Source: Hypericum androsaemum (Eukaryota > Streptophyta > Magnoliopsida > Malpighiales > Hypericaceae). From it: a DNA stretch of 64,000 bases. Every line of letters starts with the position of its first letter. The stretch's first letter is position 1. Shown piece by piece: positions 22,446-33,860 of the stretch. The stretch spans positions 2,200,001 through 2,264,000 of the forward strand of contig OZ023192.1 of NCBI GenBank assembly GCA_963995505.1, given 5' to 3'. The position numbers and the translations under genes were made by a program. The notes under the pieces are model-generated. The model was not told the DNA's origin, did no database searches, and saw only the letters and a program-made list of their open reading frames with translations.

Positions 22446-22935
22446 GAGAAGGCGAGGGAGAAAAACACATGGTAGAGAATACAATTTTTTCATTTTTATT
22501 TTATGCTGTTTTTCAATTTTTTATATTATAAGAGTTGGAGGATATTTGTCCTACAAAATTGGCTAAAGGCTAGATGTCAGCTGGGTTGTTAAATACTGTA
22601 AAATTCTGTCACTCAATCAACCATTTTTGAATTATAAGATTTTTGTATGTTAATATGTCAAACTAAAAGGTACTAGAGTAGAAGTTATATTTCTTACCCA
22701 AAAAAAAAGTAGAAGTTATATTTTCACACCACATAGCTCCACAGCTGCTTCTCAACCACATAAACAAACGAAGACTTGCAATGCTTCTCAACCACATAAA
22801 CAAACGAAGACTTGCAAGTCAATAAAACAGAGATATAGTGCAGTTTGGTCAAGTATTGGAAGTATTCTTGATGTATATTATATGCTTCATCTCCCCTCCT
22901 ATACACAAACCAACTTGTTATACCTACCTTCTTCC
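22446..22935 (+). promoter_or_regulatory. upstream region of the intact LRK10L gene, with conserved block
   Basis: This region has close relatives on the minus strand at about 58330-58710 and on the plus strand at about 41310-41650. It contains the shared block CACATAGCTCCACAGCTGC...GAAGACTTGCAAGTC about 120-200 bp before the ATG, and a TATA-like TATATTATATGC near 22875. Inside the block, 36 bases (22746-22781) are repeated exactly at 22782-22817, a duplication not seen in the other copies. Confidence 0.6.
22746..22817. repeat. exact 36-bp tandem duplication in a promoter
   Basis: Two perfect adjacent copies of a 36-base unit start TGCTTCTCAACC and end GACTTGCAA. It is specific to this gene copy, and so recent relative to the cluster's duplication. 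Confidence 0.95.
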
Positions 22936-25511
22936 ATGGATAACCTGTTAATTCCCTTGCCGTTCCTGCTGCTACTATTACAATTAGTTCCAACATGTAG
23001 TACAAGTAGTTCCCTTGGACATGATCCCTGTAACACTACCTCTTCCTGCGGTGACATCCGCAACATCAGTTACCCCTTCCGGCTTACCACAGACCCTATC
23101 ACCTGCGGCGACAAGCGCTTAGAGATCAGCTGCCACAACAATGTTCCCATGTTAATCTACAACAAGTCAGAGAGTTACTACGTGAGATCCATCGATTACA
23201 ACAGCTACTCCATCCGCCTGTCTGATGCCTCGTTAGTCCCACAGCCCAATACTAATACCTTCTTATGTAACCATTCCCACGCTCTGGAACCATATACTGC
23301 AGGAAATCGGGGCAGTATTTTGTCTGATTATTCTGAACCTTCTCTATATTATGGAAAATCACATGGTGGGAACTCGTCTGTTTACACCCTAGTTATCATG
23401 AGCTGCCCAATTCCGTTGGCCATCGACAAGGAATCATACAAATGGATGGCGCTATATGCGGATGGCGCTATATGCAATGGTTCCGTGAATCATACAAACG
23501 GATCGACCACATCGTCCTATTGGTACGTGGCGACATATGCAGAGGGTGTAAAGGATTCATGCCGGGTGGAGCTGATGCTTCAAACGTCCAAGCCCCTCGA
23601 TACAAACAAAGGAATGGTGTCTTTCCATGATATTCTTGAAAGCTGGTCTTATGGGTTCGAGCTCTCTTGGCTTTATTGGTTTTGCTTTCGTAGTTCTCCT
23701 CCAGCCATTCCGTGCAGATACTCGGACAATTTAAGTAATTTTCTTCTACTTTTACAGCATCTCCTAATTCTCGGTAAATAAATATTTGATATCTCAAATC
23801 AATTAATTTTGTATCTGCTTGAGTATATTAAAATATAGTTATAATATTAAAAAAAGGTAAAGTGACTTGAATCAAAGAGATTCACAGAAATGGTTGAAAA
23901 CCATTTGAATTTGATTTTCATCGCTTGCAATTATCGAAGCTATAGTCTATACAAATTGAATTACAATTGCCGAATTAAATAGAGAAAAAAGATATATTAG
24001 TATTTCTTGTTTTAGGTCAGAACAAGTACCCTCGGCAATTATTAGTATTTCTTACGACTCTATTGAAGGGCAAGATTACAACTTGAAATTACATTTTTTT
24101 TTCTTAATGAGGGATGACTGGTTTCAATTTCTGTTGGATTCTTGTTGTTACAGGTATTTTTCTTGAAATAACGCCCGTCTTCATATACTATGGATATTTT
24201 CTATATGTTCTATATGGTAAGAAGTTTTCTGCTTTAGTACTGCGCGTGTCTTTTTTTGGTAATAATATGTGTGTAACCAGAAAACCACCCCCTGATTCCC
24301 AAACACTTGCAGCTTTGCTCCATGCTATATTTCTAATAATAGGGGCTCCAATGATTATTGGATTTTTGGTTTACAAATGGAGAAGAAGGCATCTTTCCTT
24401 CTACAACAACATTGAGGATTTTCTGCAGAGTACTTGTGATCAGCTAATGCCAGTGAGGTACTCCTACGCTGATATTAAGAAGATAACTAAAAGTTTCAAG
24501 AGCAAACTTGGTCAGGGAGGCTATGGTAGTGTCTACAGGGGAAAACTTCGTAGTGGCCAGCTTGCAGCTGTCAAGATGCTAGACAAGGCCGATACGGATG
24601 GTAAGGATTTCATCAACGAGGTTGCCACAATTGGGAGAGTCCATCATTTCAATGTGGTGCGTCTCATTGGATTCTGTGCAGAGGGGTCAAAGCGTGCTAT
24701 TGTTTACCCATTCATGCCCAATGGGTCACTGGAAAAGTACATATTCTCTCGAGATAGATTTAATATTAATAGCATGCCTATAATTAGCGATGAGAAAATG
24801 TACGAGATCGCATTGGGGGTGGCTCGTGGTATTGAGTATTTGCATCGAGGCTGTGAGATGCAAATTTTACATTTTGATATCAAGCCTCATAACATTCTGC
24901 TTGATGAGTATTTTGTGCCAAAGGTAGCAGATTTTGGCTTGGCCAAATTATATCCAACAAATAAGAGCATTGTGTCTCTCACAGCAATTAAAGGGACGTT
25001 AGGTTATATGGCTCCTGAATTTTTCTTCAGAAGTGTTGGAGGCATATCTTACAAGGCCGACGTGTATAGTTTTGGAAGGATGTTAATGGAAATGGCGACG
25101 AGGAAGAAGGATCCCAGTTCACCAGCAGTGAATTCTAGCCAGATTTTCTTGCCATCCTGGGTGCACGACCAATTTAGCCAAGGAAATGACATCTGGCTAG
25201 AGGACAACACTAAGGAAGACAAAGAGATACGGCAGAAAATGATGATGGCGGGGCTTTGGTGTGTTCAATTGAGTCCAGCAGACCGTCCATCAATGCACAA
25301 AGTTGTAGAGATGCTTCAGGGGAGACTCGACACCCTCCAATTGCCTCCAAAACCATCCTTTGCTCCACCATTCTTACCGACGAATATAGAAGACTCGTCT
25401 ACCGAAATCACCGATGCAAGCAGAGATACAAGTTCGGTTTACATAACTTGTGAGTCTGCCAAGATAGAAGATGAAGCTGTATTAATTGAGTCTCAGGAAT
25501 TTATGGCCTAG
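22936..25511 (+). CDS. LRK10L-type receptor-like kinase, intact (exons 22936-23734, 24154-25511)
   Basis: Probable plasma-membrane receptor kinase of the rust-resistance Lr10-like family. Exon 1 gives a signal peptide (residues 1 to about 24), a GUB_WAK-type domain (about 30-115) and a second cysteine region to residue 266. The donor GTAATT at 23735 and the acceptor TTACAG ending 24153 join in phase, giving 718 aa. A further 96-nt intron (24217-24312, GTAAGA...TTGCAG) is possible without changing frame, giving 686 aa. Numbering on the long form: membrane segment about 321-341; P-loop GQGGYGSV from 386; lysine K407; HFDIKPHN at 506-513 (non-RD, phenylalanine in place of arginine); DFG 526-528; APE 553-555; complete kinase and tail to the stop at 25511. 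No disabling change is visible. Confidence 0.9.
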
Positions 25512-28103
25512 CAGCAAACCAAATCATTCGAGGACTGGCTTACAGAATTTTGTATATACATACATGTACACCTATGTCCTACATTTGCATTAGCTACGTG
25601 GTCGTTATTTGTGAAAAAAGTAAACAATTTCTCTTAAGTCTTGTATCATTAGGCTAAATTTTATCGACTAATCGCTTTGGTTAGTATCACATCTAGCTGG
25701 GTAGGAGTTTTTAGCAAAGCTATTCCAAAAATTGTTTAATGTTGTGTTAGCAGAAACTTAAATTGGAGACCTCCCGTGTTTATTGGTCACTAATTAGGGT
25801 CAGAAACAAAACACCACCACCGGGAAGACGGTTAGTAACGTTAGTTAGCTGGGGAAGATGTAATCTTTTAGGGGGAAAAAAAAAAGTTAAAGCTCATCGT
25901 ACTTGTATGCACAAAGTTTTTGAGAAGCTTCAAAGTGGAATGGATCGCTCCAATTCCCTCCAAAGTCTTCTCTAAGTTGGGACTACCCCTCCGCCAAAAA
26001 ATTCTGGGACTTTGAAAGTTTATACTTGAGTCAAACCCAATGAATTTTTAGAGACTGGCCGATTCCAATTCTAATTCCAACATCACTTCATTTGGAAAAT
26101 TTTGAACTAAACGTAGATACATGTATGTATCCTACATAATGTGTACATGTATATAATGGGTTTTGTTTCCTTTTTCTTTTGTGAAAGTTAAGATATCACT
26201 CAAAGAGGCTTGTGTATTTGGTTGATGCATTCTTTCCGAGCTCTTCTCCGCAACACAGGTATCAATTGTAGCCTGATTTTTTAGTACATCTTCGTAGATG
26301 CTCCTCAATACTAGGAATCAAATCTGTGCATAATTATGAAGAGTCCGTGGTTAATAAAATTAACACCAAAAAAGAAAATATCAATGCATACATGTCTCCT
26401 TTATTTATTACTTAGAACATGAAATACGAGAAAATATAATATTTTTTTAAGACATGATGAAATCAGCTAGCTAACTAATTGCACAAAATTGATCAAGTTT
26501 AACGTTTCGAGCCCATCTATGTTTACAACATGATTTAGTCTTCAATTTTTTCAAACACAATAGTTAAATATTTGTTAGAAAAATTTTGTCACTTTTTAAA
26601 AATCTCATATAATTTAAATCTAAAATAATTAGTACTCTGATATCGACGTACCTGGTGATTTAAGGAAAAAAAATAATTTATACTCTCTCTCGTTACTGAA
26701 AACTATACAACACTGAGAACGTAAGTTGACATCATAGATATCCTTCTCCATCGATCAAAATCCAAAATAGAATATCATCATTTCCAAAAAAAGATCAGAC
26801 GTTAAGGGAGATAATTTCCACCAAGTCACTTATTTAGCTGGTAAAATTTTGGACTAAAATATTATCCTATATGGCAATTATTTGTAACAAACTCAATGGT
26901 AGAATTACGGTTCAAGAACAATAAGAACCAGGAAAAAGGAAAGATAAAAGGAAAGAATGTTTGTACCGCTATTGAGGCGGTTTACATGCCATATTACAGT
27001 TCAGCCTCTTAGTTCTCATAACCTATCAGTCTAGTCCTTCACGTACGTTACAACTCCCTCTCTCCTTTCATGAGAACCTTGTCCTCAAGATTTAAGAAAC
27101 ATCAAAATCAGCGCATCGAACTCGACTACACACCATAGCTTTCCATTGAGCTCAGAAAATATTTTTCACAACGGCTCACCCAAGAACGAGGGTTCAACGA
27201 CTTACCTCATGTGACCTTCCAGCTGGTCAGACCTGGGTCGTGACATTTCTCTCATCTCCTCCGGTTGGTTTCCCGTTCGGTTGCCACCCGTCCTTCTAAA
27301 CTCTGAAGCTTTCCGAGGAAACGAAGTCACAAATCGGACTATAGAATTAGGGTTCAAGAACAAGAAGAATTAGGAAAAGGGGAAAGATAGCAGGATAGGA
27401 GAGGGAACCGTAATCTGTTTTTTCTCAAGAATGTTTACAAAATATCAGACTGCTCCCTATAGTTCCTTCTACTTCTATTTATACCCCTATTGAGGCGGTT
27501 TGCATTCCATATTACAATTCAATCCCTTAGTTCTCATTATTATCAGTCTAATCCTTCTTGTACATTACATTATTGGTTTTACCTTAAGTTTTCCACTTTC
27601 TTTTAGTCATAAAAGTTATCTCTTACCAATGAATATGATAACAATACACTATTAAGTATTTAATGAAAAGTATTTTTTTAATAAATAGTGAACTTTATTA
27701 ATCAAAAATGAAAAAAATATAGTGATTTAATGAAAAGTGTGAAATAATAGAAAATTAATGTTTATTGTTCATCAAATAAGGAATCTTGAATGAATTGCCT
27801 CATGGTTTTGGCCAACATAAATAATCAATTATTTATAAAGTTTGATTATGTCAAGTTTAACTTTGATTTTAAAGTTTACTGTTTGGTAGCCATTTATATT
27901 AATATTTGACGATGATATATTTTGGAAATTTATTAAATTCAATAAACTAGTTCATTGCTGACAACAGTTCAACATAAAATATAAATATAATAAAAGAAAT
28001 ATTGTTAAAGAGATCATCGCTCCATACATGTCATCTTTATTTATTGTTCGAAACATTAAATATGGAAAAGAAAATAAAGTTTAAATCATGATAAAAAAAA
28101 CTA
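25512..28103. other. intergenic DNA with duplicated 3' flank and LTR remnants
   Basis: About 25520-26240 is the 3' flank of the kinase gene. Pieces recur at about 29830-30000, 33170-33560 and 46250-46860. The stretch GTACATGTATATAATGGG near 26145 is repeated near 33460. The remaining AT-rich DNA holds an LTR-like repeat pair (26899-27570, listed separately). I see no gene. Confidence 0.55.
26899..27570 (-). repeat. remnants of an LTR-type element (direct repeat pair)
   Basis: Two related segments, about 26899-27054 and 27346-27570, share ATTGAGGCGGTTT...CTTAGTTCTCAT and flank about 290 bp containing GAACCTTGTCCTCAAG, whose complement is often seen near the 3' end of plant gypsy internal regions. 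On the minus strand the second copy has GGTATAAATAG, a TATA-like motif. A further relative is at about 62850-63060. Ends and duplications could not be defined. Confidence 0.4.
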
Positions 28104-28616
28104 TTACATCTCACGCCTAATAAACTTATGACCATTACATTCTTCGGTGCCCCAGTGAAGGCAATCTTGCCGAGGAATTGGCTGCCAACCAATTGCACAA
28201 AGTCCAGTAGCTGTTGCGTTCCAAGTACATGTTCTACCGAGACAAAAATCTTCTTCTCTTATGGAATCGTAAACTGTGCAGCTATAGGTTACTGTATGGT
28301 TAACATATTGGGCATCCTTCCACACCCATCTAAATTCACAATGGAATAACTTTACCTTGAAAAATGATTCATGGAAACTAAATTTATAAATCGAGTCGGG
28401 TCCTTTGGGTGGTAGATAATGAGTACCCAAATCATCTTCTTTGGAAATGCAGTGAAGAATGAGCCATCGACCATAGCCAAGATCATTGTTGATAACGACG
28501 GTAGTTTTAGGCAAAATACCAGCCTTATCACTTGTATTGATCAGCATTGTGCCATTAACACTCATGAACAAAATTGATGCCACTTGAAAAATAAAAAGAT
28601 AAAAGTTATTAACCAT
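28104..28616 (-). CDS. S-protein homologue, plant self-incompatibility S1 family (170 aa)
   Basis: A small secreted protein with an N-terminal hydrophobic signal peptide (about residues 1-22) and the S1-family signature LHCISKEDDLGTHYLPP (residues 54-70), followed by F--SFF-VKLFHCEFRW (about 81-97). Cysteines lie at 56, 93, 113, 125, 130, 140, 152 and 160. Poppy S1 is a stigma protein that triggers pollen rejection; most family members in other plants have no assigned role, so function here is not inferred beyond secretion. The frame is intact and single-exon, as usual for the family, and the length is slightly above typical. A TATA-like CTATATATGG lies on the minus strand near 28730. It sits alone among receptor-kinase copies and is unrelated to them in sequence. 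Confidence 0.88.
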   Translation of the reverse strand: MVNNFYLFIFQVASILFMSVNGTMLINTSDKAGILPKTTVVINNDLGYGRWLILHCISKEDDLGTHYLPPKGPDSIYKFSFHESFFKVKLFHCEFRWVWKDAQYVNHTVTYSCTVYDSIREEDFCLGRTCTWNATATGLCAIGWQPIPRQDCLHWGTEECNGHKFIRREM

Positions 28617-29385
28617 TTCAACTACTCTCTATTTTTTTAAGAAAAATTGTGTCTATAGCGTATGTTCAACTAAATAGAATAAAATTTATGAAGGAGAAGA
28701 TGAGTCTTTATATTCTTGCCATATATAGAATTGTAAGTTGACCACTTTTGTTGAATGGAAACGGATCTTTAAAGTATGATTCTTTTGTTAGGCGATTCTT
28801 TTTTTGTTAGGCGATTCTGGAGTTGAACTGTTTCAATTGGATCTTCAAAGAATGATACTTTTTTCGTCAATTTGAATCTTTTATTAATGATCAAGATCCG
28901 CTATTACTGATCAAAAGTAGCGCGGGGTAAGTTTAGTATTAATTTTTCAAATATCTAAATTAAGTTACCATTATGTGACCACCCTAGATATTTGTTAAAT
29001 TGTAATTTTTCAAAATCTATCAAACTTTTTTATCGCCCTTTTCCCTTCCTCTCTTCTCTATCATTATATTTTAAATTATCTTTGTTAGTTGACCAGCTTT
29101 TTTGAGAATTATCAGTCGATCAGCTTGAACTTACAAAGCAAAAACAAGCGTGTGTCACTAAACGATATTGGAGAAAAGTTATTGCAGTTTCCAAAGAAAA
29201 ATGGAAAATCAATAATTTATAGTTTGGCCGTTTGACACTTTTAAGTCTACAGTTTATAATGCATCAAGCAAGTTACTGTGGTTGTAAAGAACCTTTTCCG
29301 AACCTGCCCAAATTTGACCAACTTTCACGTAATCGAAAAAGTTACACGTGGCATGCCAAATGTACATTTTAGGTTCCTAGTATCC
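28617..29385. other. intergenic DNA
   Basis: AT-rich with no gene recognised. TTTTGTTAGGCGATTCT occurs twice in tandem near 28785-28820. The right part leads into a decayed kinase fragment. Confidence 0.5.
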
Positions 29386-29820
29386 AAGGCTAATACAGAT
29401 GGTAAGAATTCCATCAATGAGGTTGCCACAATTGGAAGAATCCATTATTTCAATATGGTACATCTGTTTATCTGTTCATGCCTAATGGGTCATTTGAAAA
29501 GTACATATTCCTTCTAGATAAACGTGATATGAATAGAATGCCTACGACAAGCAATGAGTTAATGTATCAGATCGCCTTGGGGGTGACGCATGGTATTGAG
29601 TATCTACATTGAGGATGTGAGATGCAAATCTTACATTTTGATATTTAGCCTCACAACATTCTTCTCGATGAGAATTTTGTGTCCAAAGTGGTAGATTTTG
29701 GTCTTGCTAAATTATATCTAACAAATAAGAGTATTGTATATTTCACAACAATTAAAGAGAAGTTAGATTATATGGCTCCCGAATTTTTTTACAAAAATAC
29801 CGGAGGCATATCGTACCAAT
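29386..29820 (+). pseudogene. LRK10L kinase fragment
   Basis: The fragment covers kinase subdomains III to about [21 protein letters not shown], then LEKYIF-like, ALGV-HGIEYLH, the catalytic loop, VDFGLAKLY and YMAPEFFYK. It has stop codons inside (TGA after EYLH, TAG in DI*PHN) and frameshifts, and the P-loop and C-lobe end are missing. At about 29820 it passes directly into DNA that matches the 3' flank of the intact gene, so the C-terminal part was removed by deletion. Non-functional. Confidence 0.85.
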
Positions 29821-30036
29821 GAATTTGGTTAAGGAGTATTGACCGCTCCAATTCCACCCAAAGTTATCTCCAAGTTGAGACTACCCCTCAGACAAATTAA
29901 AAATCCGGGACATGGAAAGTGTATACCTCGGTCAAAGTCAATGATTTTTCGGAGACTGGCTGGTTTCAATTCTTTTGAGAACAATGAACATCACTTGGTG
30001 CAAAATCATTCAACATCTCGATCGCAAGACGTAGTC

Positions 30037-32682
30037 GGGTTTTTGTCTGAAATAGTACTACAATAGTAATTTATTACCAATTTAGAGTTACTTTTGAAAA
30101 AATTCTGGATGTGGTATTCATTTCCCAGATAAATTTTTTTTGATTCTCTCTCCTTAGATTGAAAATAATTTTCGACCTTGGTTAACACAATAAAATTTTT
30201 GATCTCCGTTGTCAACAGCTTTTTACAACTTGCAAAGAGGGAAATTCGTAGGTTAAAAAAAAATTTCGACCAGAGGAAAGAAAAAAGTGTAGATTGAAAA
30301 AAAAATTCAATCTAAGGAGAGAAAATCGAAAAATTTCGATCAATTTTCTCTTTTTAAAATTCAATTTTGATTCTTTTTCGATTCTTTTCCACGACCGTAC
30401 GGGTGATGACATGGAGGGAGGGTACACCGTTGGATTAGGATTAAGTCGGTGTTGGTTATGATTGGGCGCGTGAACTGAACGGGTCGTTAAGTGGTGTAAG
30501 CTCAGCGTTTACTTCGTTTCACTTTCACCCTCATCAGCCTTTTCGGTCTTGTCTTATTTTTTCCATCTGTTTGATTGGAAATTTTGGAATTACGCGGAGA
30601 AGATATTTTCTCCTGTGTGTATCGCATGAGGCAGATATAGGTAAATTATCCTAATTTTTTTGACTTTTGGTTGACCTCCCTGTAGAATCTCAGGTTCCTG
30701 GAGTCGGGGTATTCATTTTTTTTCAGCAAATTTTTACTTGAAAACACTAAAATATTTCTTCCTACTTAAAAATAAAAAATTTTATCTTTCCCCATTTCAT
30801 CTTCTTCCCCACTTCATCTTCTTCCCCAAATTTTTAACTAAAACTCAAACCCAACAAGTCTCCCATGAACGAAACCATAAATTCGAGTAAGTAAACAATA
30901 TAACGACATCAATCTTGCCGGTCTGGGTTACAATTTCTCACTTTCGATAGAAACATAGTTCCGTTTCCTAAACAAAATATTCTATTTCCTTTTAACCCCA
31001 AATCTATAACAGGAATTCCATCTCCCAACAATATAAACCAATTCCCACCTAAAAAGCTTTCTGGGTTCATCTCAACCAAACCCCAACAATCTGTAGCAAG
31101 AAAGACGAGAGCTTTATTAGGGTTGTTTGTTAATTTAAGTTAGGGTTAGTTACCGAAGAAGAAAAGAGAATCGGCCGACGAGAGCTTTCATCCTGTTATC
31201 CGAACAGACACTACACAACCAATCCATGAAACCTTCACACCTTTTTTCGATTAAAAAAAATCCCCAAAAAGAATCTCAAATTATTAATAGGATAACAAGC
31301 ACTTAATTAATGCAAGCTCGTAGTTCGCAAAGTAGTGATAAGACCACATCTTTAACCCAATTAATCACAGGCAAGCACATCCAATTCAAAGACGATAGCT
31401 CAATTTCCTGAACCCGGAGCGAATCCGCCACAACGACGGTGGGGGGACCAAAACCACCGTCGTGGATGACCACTTGGGGCCTGCTTAGTTCGTCACCACC
31501 GGCGGCGCCCGAATCTCGTAGTTCACCGCAAGCTCGTCACCAGGATGTCGACCACGCCGGCGGGAGAGAGGAGCACGTCCACCGGCTTCCTCATACATGA
31601 TATCGAAAGCAACGGCACCGCCACCGGCGAACCGAGCTGGGCGCCACCGTCGGTGTCTCCCTCTGGTGGTTGTGGCGCAGAGGAGGAGGCACGGGCAGGC
31701 GCGGGACGTCGAGTCCCTTTCTCTCTCCCCCAAAAAATGGGGTCTTCCTTCACGGCTCACGGGCTTCGAGACGATGTCGTCTCGGAACTCCTCAGGACCA
31801 AAACATTCTCGACCACCACCAACTTTGAGACGACGACAATGAGGGGATATGCCGGGGCGACTTCCTGGCCGCCTTGGTGGCCAGCTGCTTGAAGATCGTT
31901 TCCGCCTCGGGGCTTCTTGAAGATGGCTTTTGGGTTCAAAATGGTTTGCTGTTGATTTTTATTTAGTTATTTTGTTGATTTTAGTTCATGAAAGTAGAAA
32001 TCGGAGCTGAAATATAACAAGAGAGAATATTTTGGTTATTTTAAGTGAGAGTTCACCGGAGAAAAAAAAAATTCTAACTCTAGGGATTCGAGAGTCTATT
32101 ATCATCAAAACTTAAGGACGGGATAATCATTTTTCAAAAATTAGGAATCTTAGAGGGATGGTGACCAAAGGTTAAAGACTTAATAATAATTTATCCAATA
32201 GATAAATATCGCAAGACAAAAGGTTGGGAATTTTTGTATATCATTTGTTTGATGAAATAGATGTTTTAATGAATAAATAAAAAATATTGCGGATCCCTAA
32301 GTCTCGACAAGAACAAAAAATGAATTAAAAAAATAAAAAAATCGAAAATGGATCGAAAAAGAAGCAAAAATTGATCCAAAATTTTTTTCGATTCTCTCTC
32401 CTCAGATTGAATTTTTTTTTCGATCTATGCCTTTCTCTTTCCTCAGGTCGAAAGTTTTTTTCTACTTGCTGATTTTTCTCTCCGCAAGTCGAAAAAAGTT
32501 ATCGACAACGGAGATCGAAAAATTTATTGCGATTTTGAACCCAGGTCGAAAATTATTTTCGATCTAAGGAGAGAGAATAAAAAAAATCGATCCGGAAGGA
32601 ATACCATATCCGATATTTTTTTCAACACTGACACCAAATTGGTAATAAACTATTACTGTAGCACCAATTTGAGAAAAAACCC
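30037..32682. mobile_element. long-TIR foldback element, Mutator-like (candidate)
   Basis: About 30037-30400 and the complement of about 32300-32682 are alignable over some 350-400 bp (GGGTTTTTGTCTGAAATAG against GGGTTTTTTCTCAAATTGG at the tips, then shared TTATTACCAATTT, TTCTCTCTCCTTAGAT and CGACCAGAGGAAAG-type stretches). The flanks GACGTAGTC (30028-30036) and CAAGTAGTC (32683-32691) match at 7 of 9, as expected for an aged Mutator-type duplication. No transposase was seen. A second inverted-repeat element lies inside. Confidence 0.6.
30640..32196. mobile_element. inner inverted-repeat element with GC-rich cargo (candidate)
   Basis: The left end GGTAAATTATCC and the right end (complement) GGATAAATTATT are followed by matching but diverged sequence (TTTTGGTTGACCTCCCTGTAGAATC against TTTGGTCACCATCCCTCTAAGATTC). 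These tips resemble those of the MITE at 54026-54305. The middle (about 31420-31930) is strikingly GC-rich for this window and has long overlapping open frames on both strands, so it may be captured gene sequence. I could not identify the donor, and the target duplication is unclear. Confidence 0.45.
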
Positions 32683-33860
32683 CAAGTAGTCTCACTCTAT
32701 GGGTAAGGATGGGTTTTTTCCCCTAATTATTTGTATGTGTAAGTTAAAATATCATTCAAAGATGCCTCAGTATTTGGTTGATGCATTTTAAACTAAACTA
32801 AAAAAAATTAGTTTAATTTTTTTTGTTGCCAATCCATGACTGAATTGATGCATTTTGGGTTTGGTCTTGGAAGCCAAATCCAGCAATCTTCCTCCTGTGA
32901 TTCCGAAAGCAGAGGAACTGCATATTTCGATGCTCTTGTCGTATGGGTTCAACGTCTCTTGGCGTATTAGTTCTGCACCCGCAATCTTCCTCGTGCCAAT
33001 CCCTGCGGATCCGTTTCGAGATCGTAAACATCACCGCCTGGTTTTATTGTGCATGTGACTGATCGTTTTGGTGAGTACCAAATGGGGCCGAGTAGATTTT
33101 TTAACAAAAAAAATTTGAATACCGATTTATTTTTTAATGATAAGAACTCGCAACTTCTTAATTAAAATTTATGTTAATTAGGGTCAGAAACAAACCGCCG
33201 CCACGGGGCTCATCATACTTTGTATGGACAAAGTTGTTGAGAAGCTTCAAAGTAGAATGGACCGCTCCAATTCTCTCCAAAGTCATCTCTAAGTTGGGAC
33301 CACCCCTCAGCCAAAAAAATCTGGGACTTTGAAAGTGTATACTTCGGTCAAAGTCAATTATTTTTTGGAGAGTGGTCGGTTCCAATTCTAATTCCAACAT
33401 CACTTGACTTGGAAAATTGAAGTAAACGTAGATACATGTATATATCCTACATAATGTGTACATGTATATAATGGGTTTTCTTCCTTATTTTTGTAAAAGT
33501 TAAGATATCACTCAAAGAGGCTTATGTATTTTGTTGATGCATTTTGAACTAAACTTAAAAAAAACTTGGTCTATTTTTTTGGTTTTTGTTAATCTATAAC
33601 CGAGTCCAATAGATTAGGTGGTAAAGTTTTTCTAGCCTAGAATTATCACACTTGGAAACTGGTTCGTACATTTTCCGAAATTCCTAGTATTACAAACATG
33701 TACATACTTCCACAAGTCGTCGGGGCACAATATGTTGAATCAAGTATTGAATTATTATATATGAATCCAAAATCTTAAAAGAGCATCCGAAGAGCTTTTC
33801 GAATCTATGTAGTTCTATCTGGCAGTATATCTATAAAAAAATTTACCAAGAAGCTTTATG
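32683..33860. other. intergenic DNA with duplicated LRK10L flank pieces
   Basis: About 32990-33060 and 33170-33560 repeat flank sequences found after the kinase genes at 25520 and 46250. About 33640-33830 repeats part of 21030-21300. At 32860-33000 a frame reads SYGFNVSW...APAIF, faintly like the end of an LRK10L ectodomain, but the match is too weak to call a gene piece. Confidence 0.5.

Noticed and set aside
31485..31939. Several overlapping frames in the GC-rich core of the foldback element
   Set aside because: They may be captured gene sequence, but no frame on either strand shows a family I recognise, so no CDS is called.
32855..33058. Frame with SYGFNVSW resembling the end of an LRK10L ectodomain
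   Set aside because: Only a few residues agree and the surrounding cysteines are missing. The flank similarity is better explained by duplicated 3' flank DNA.
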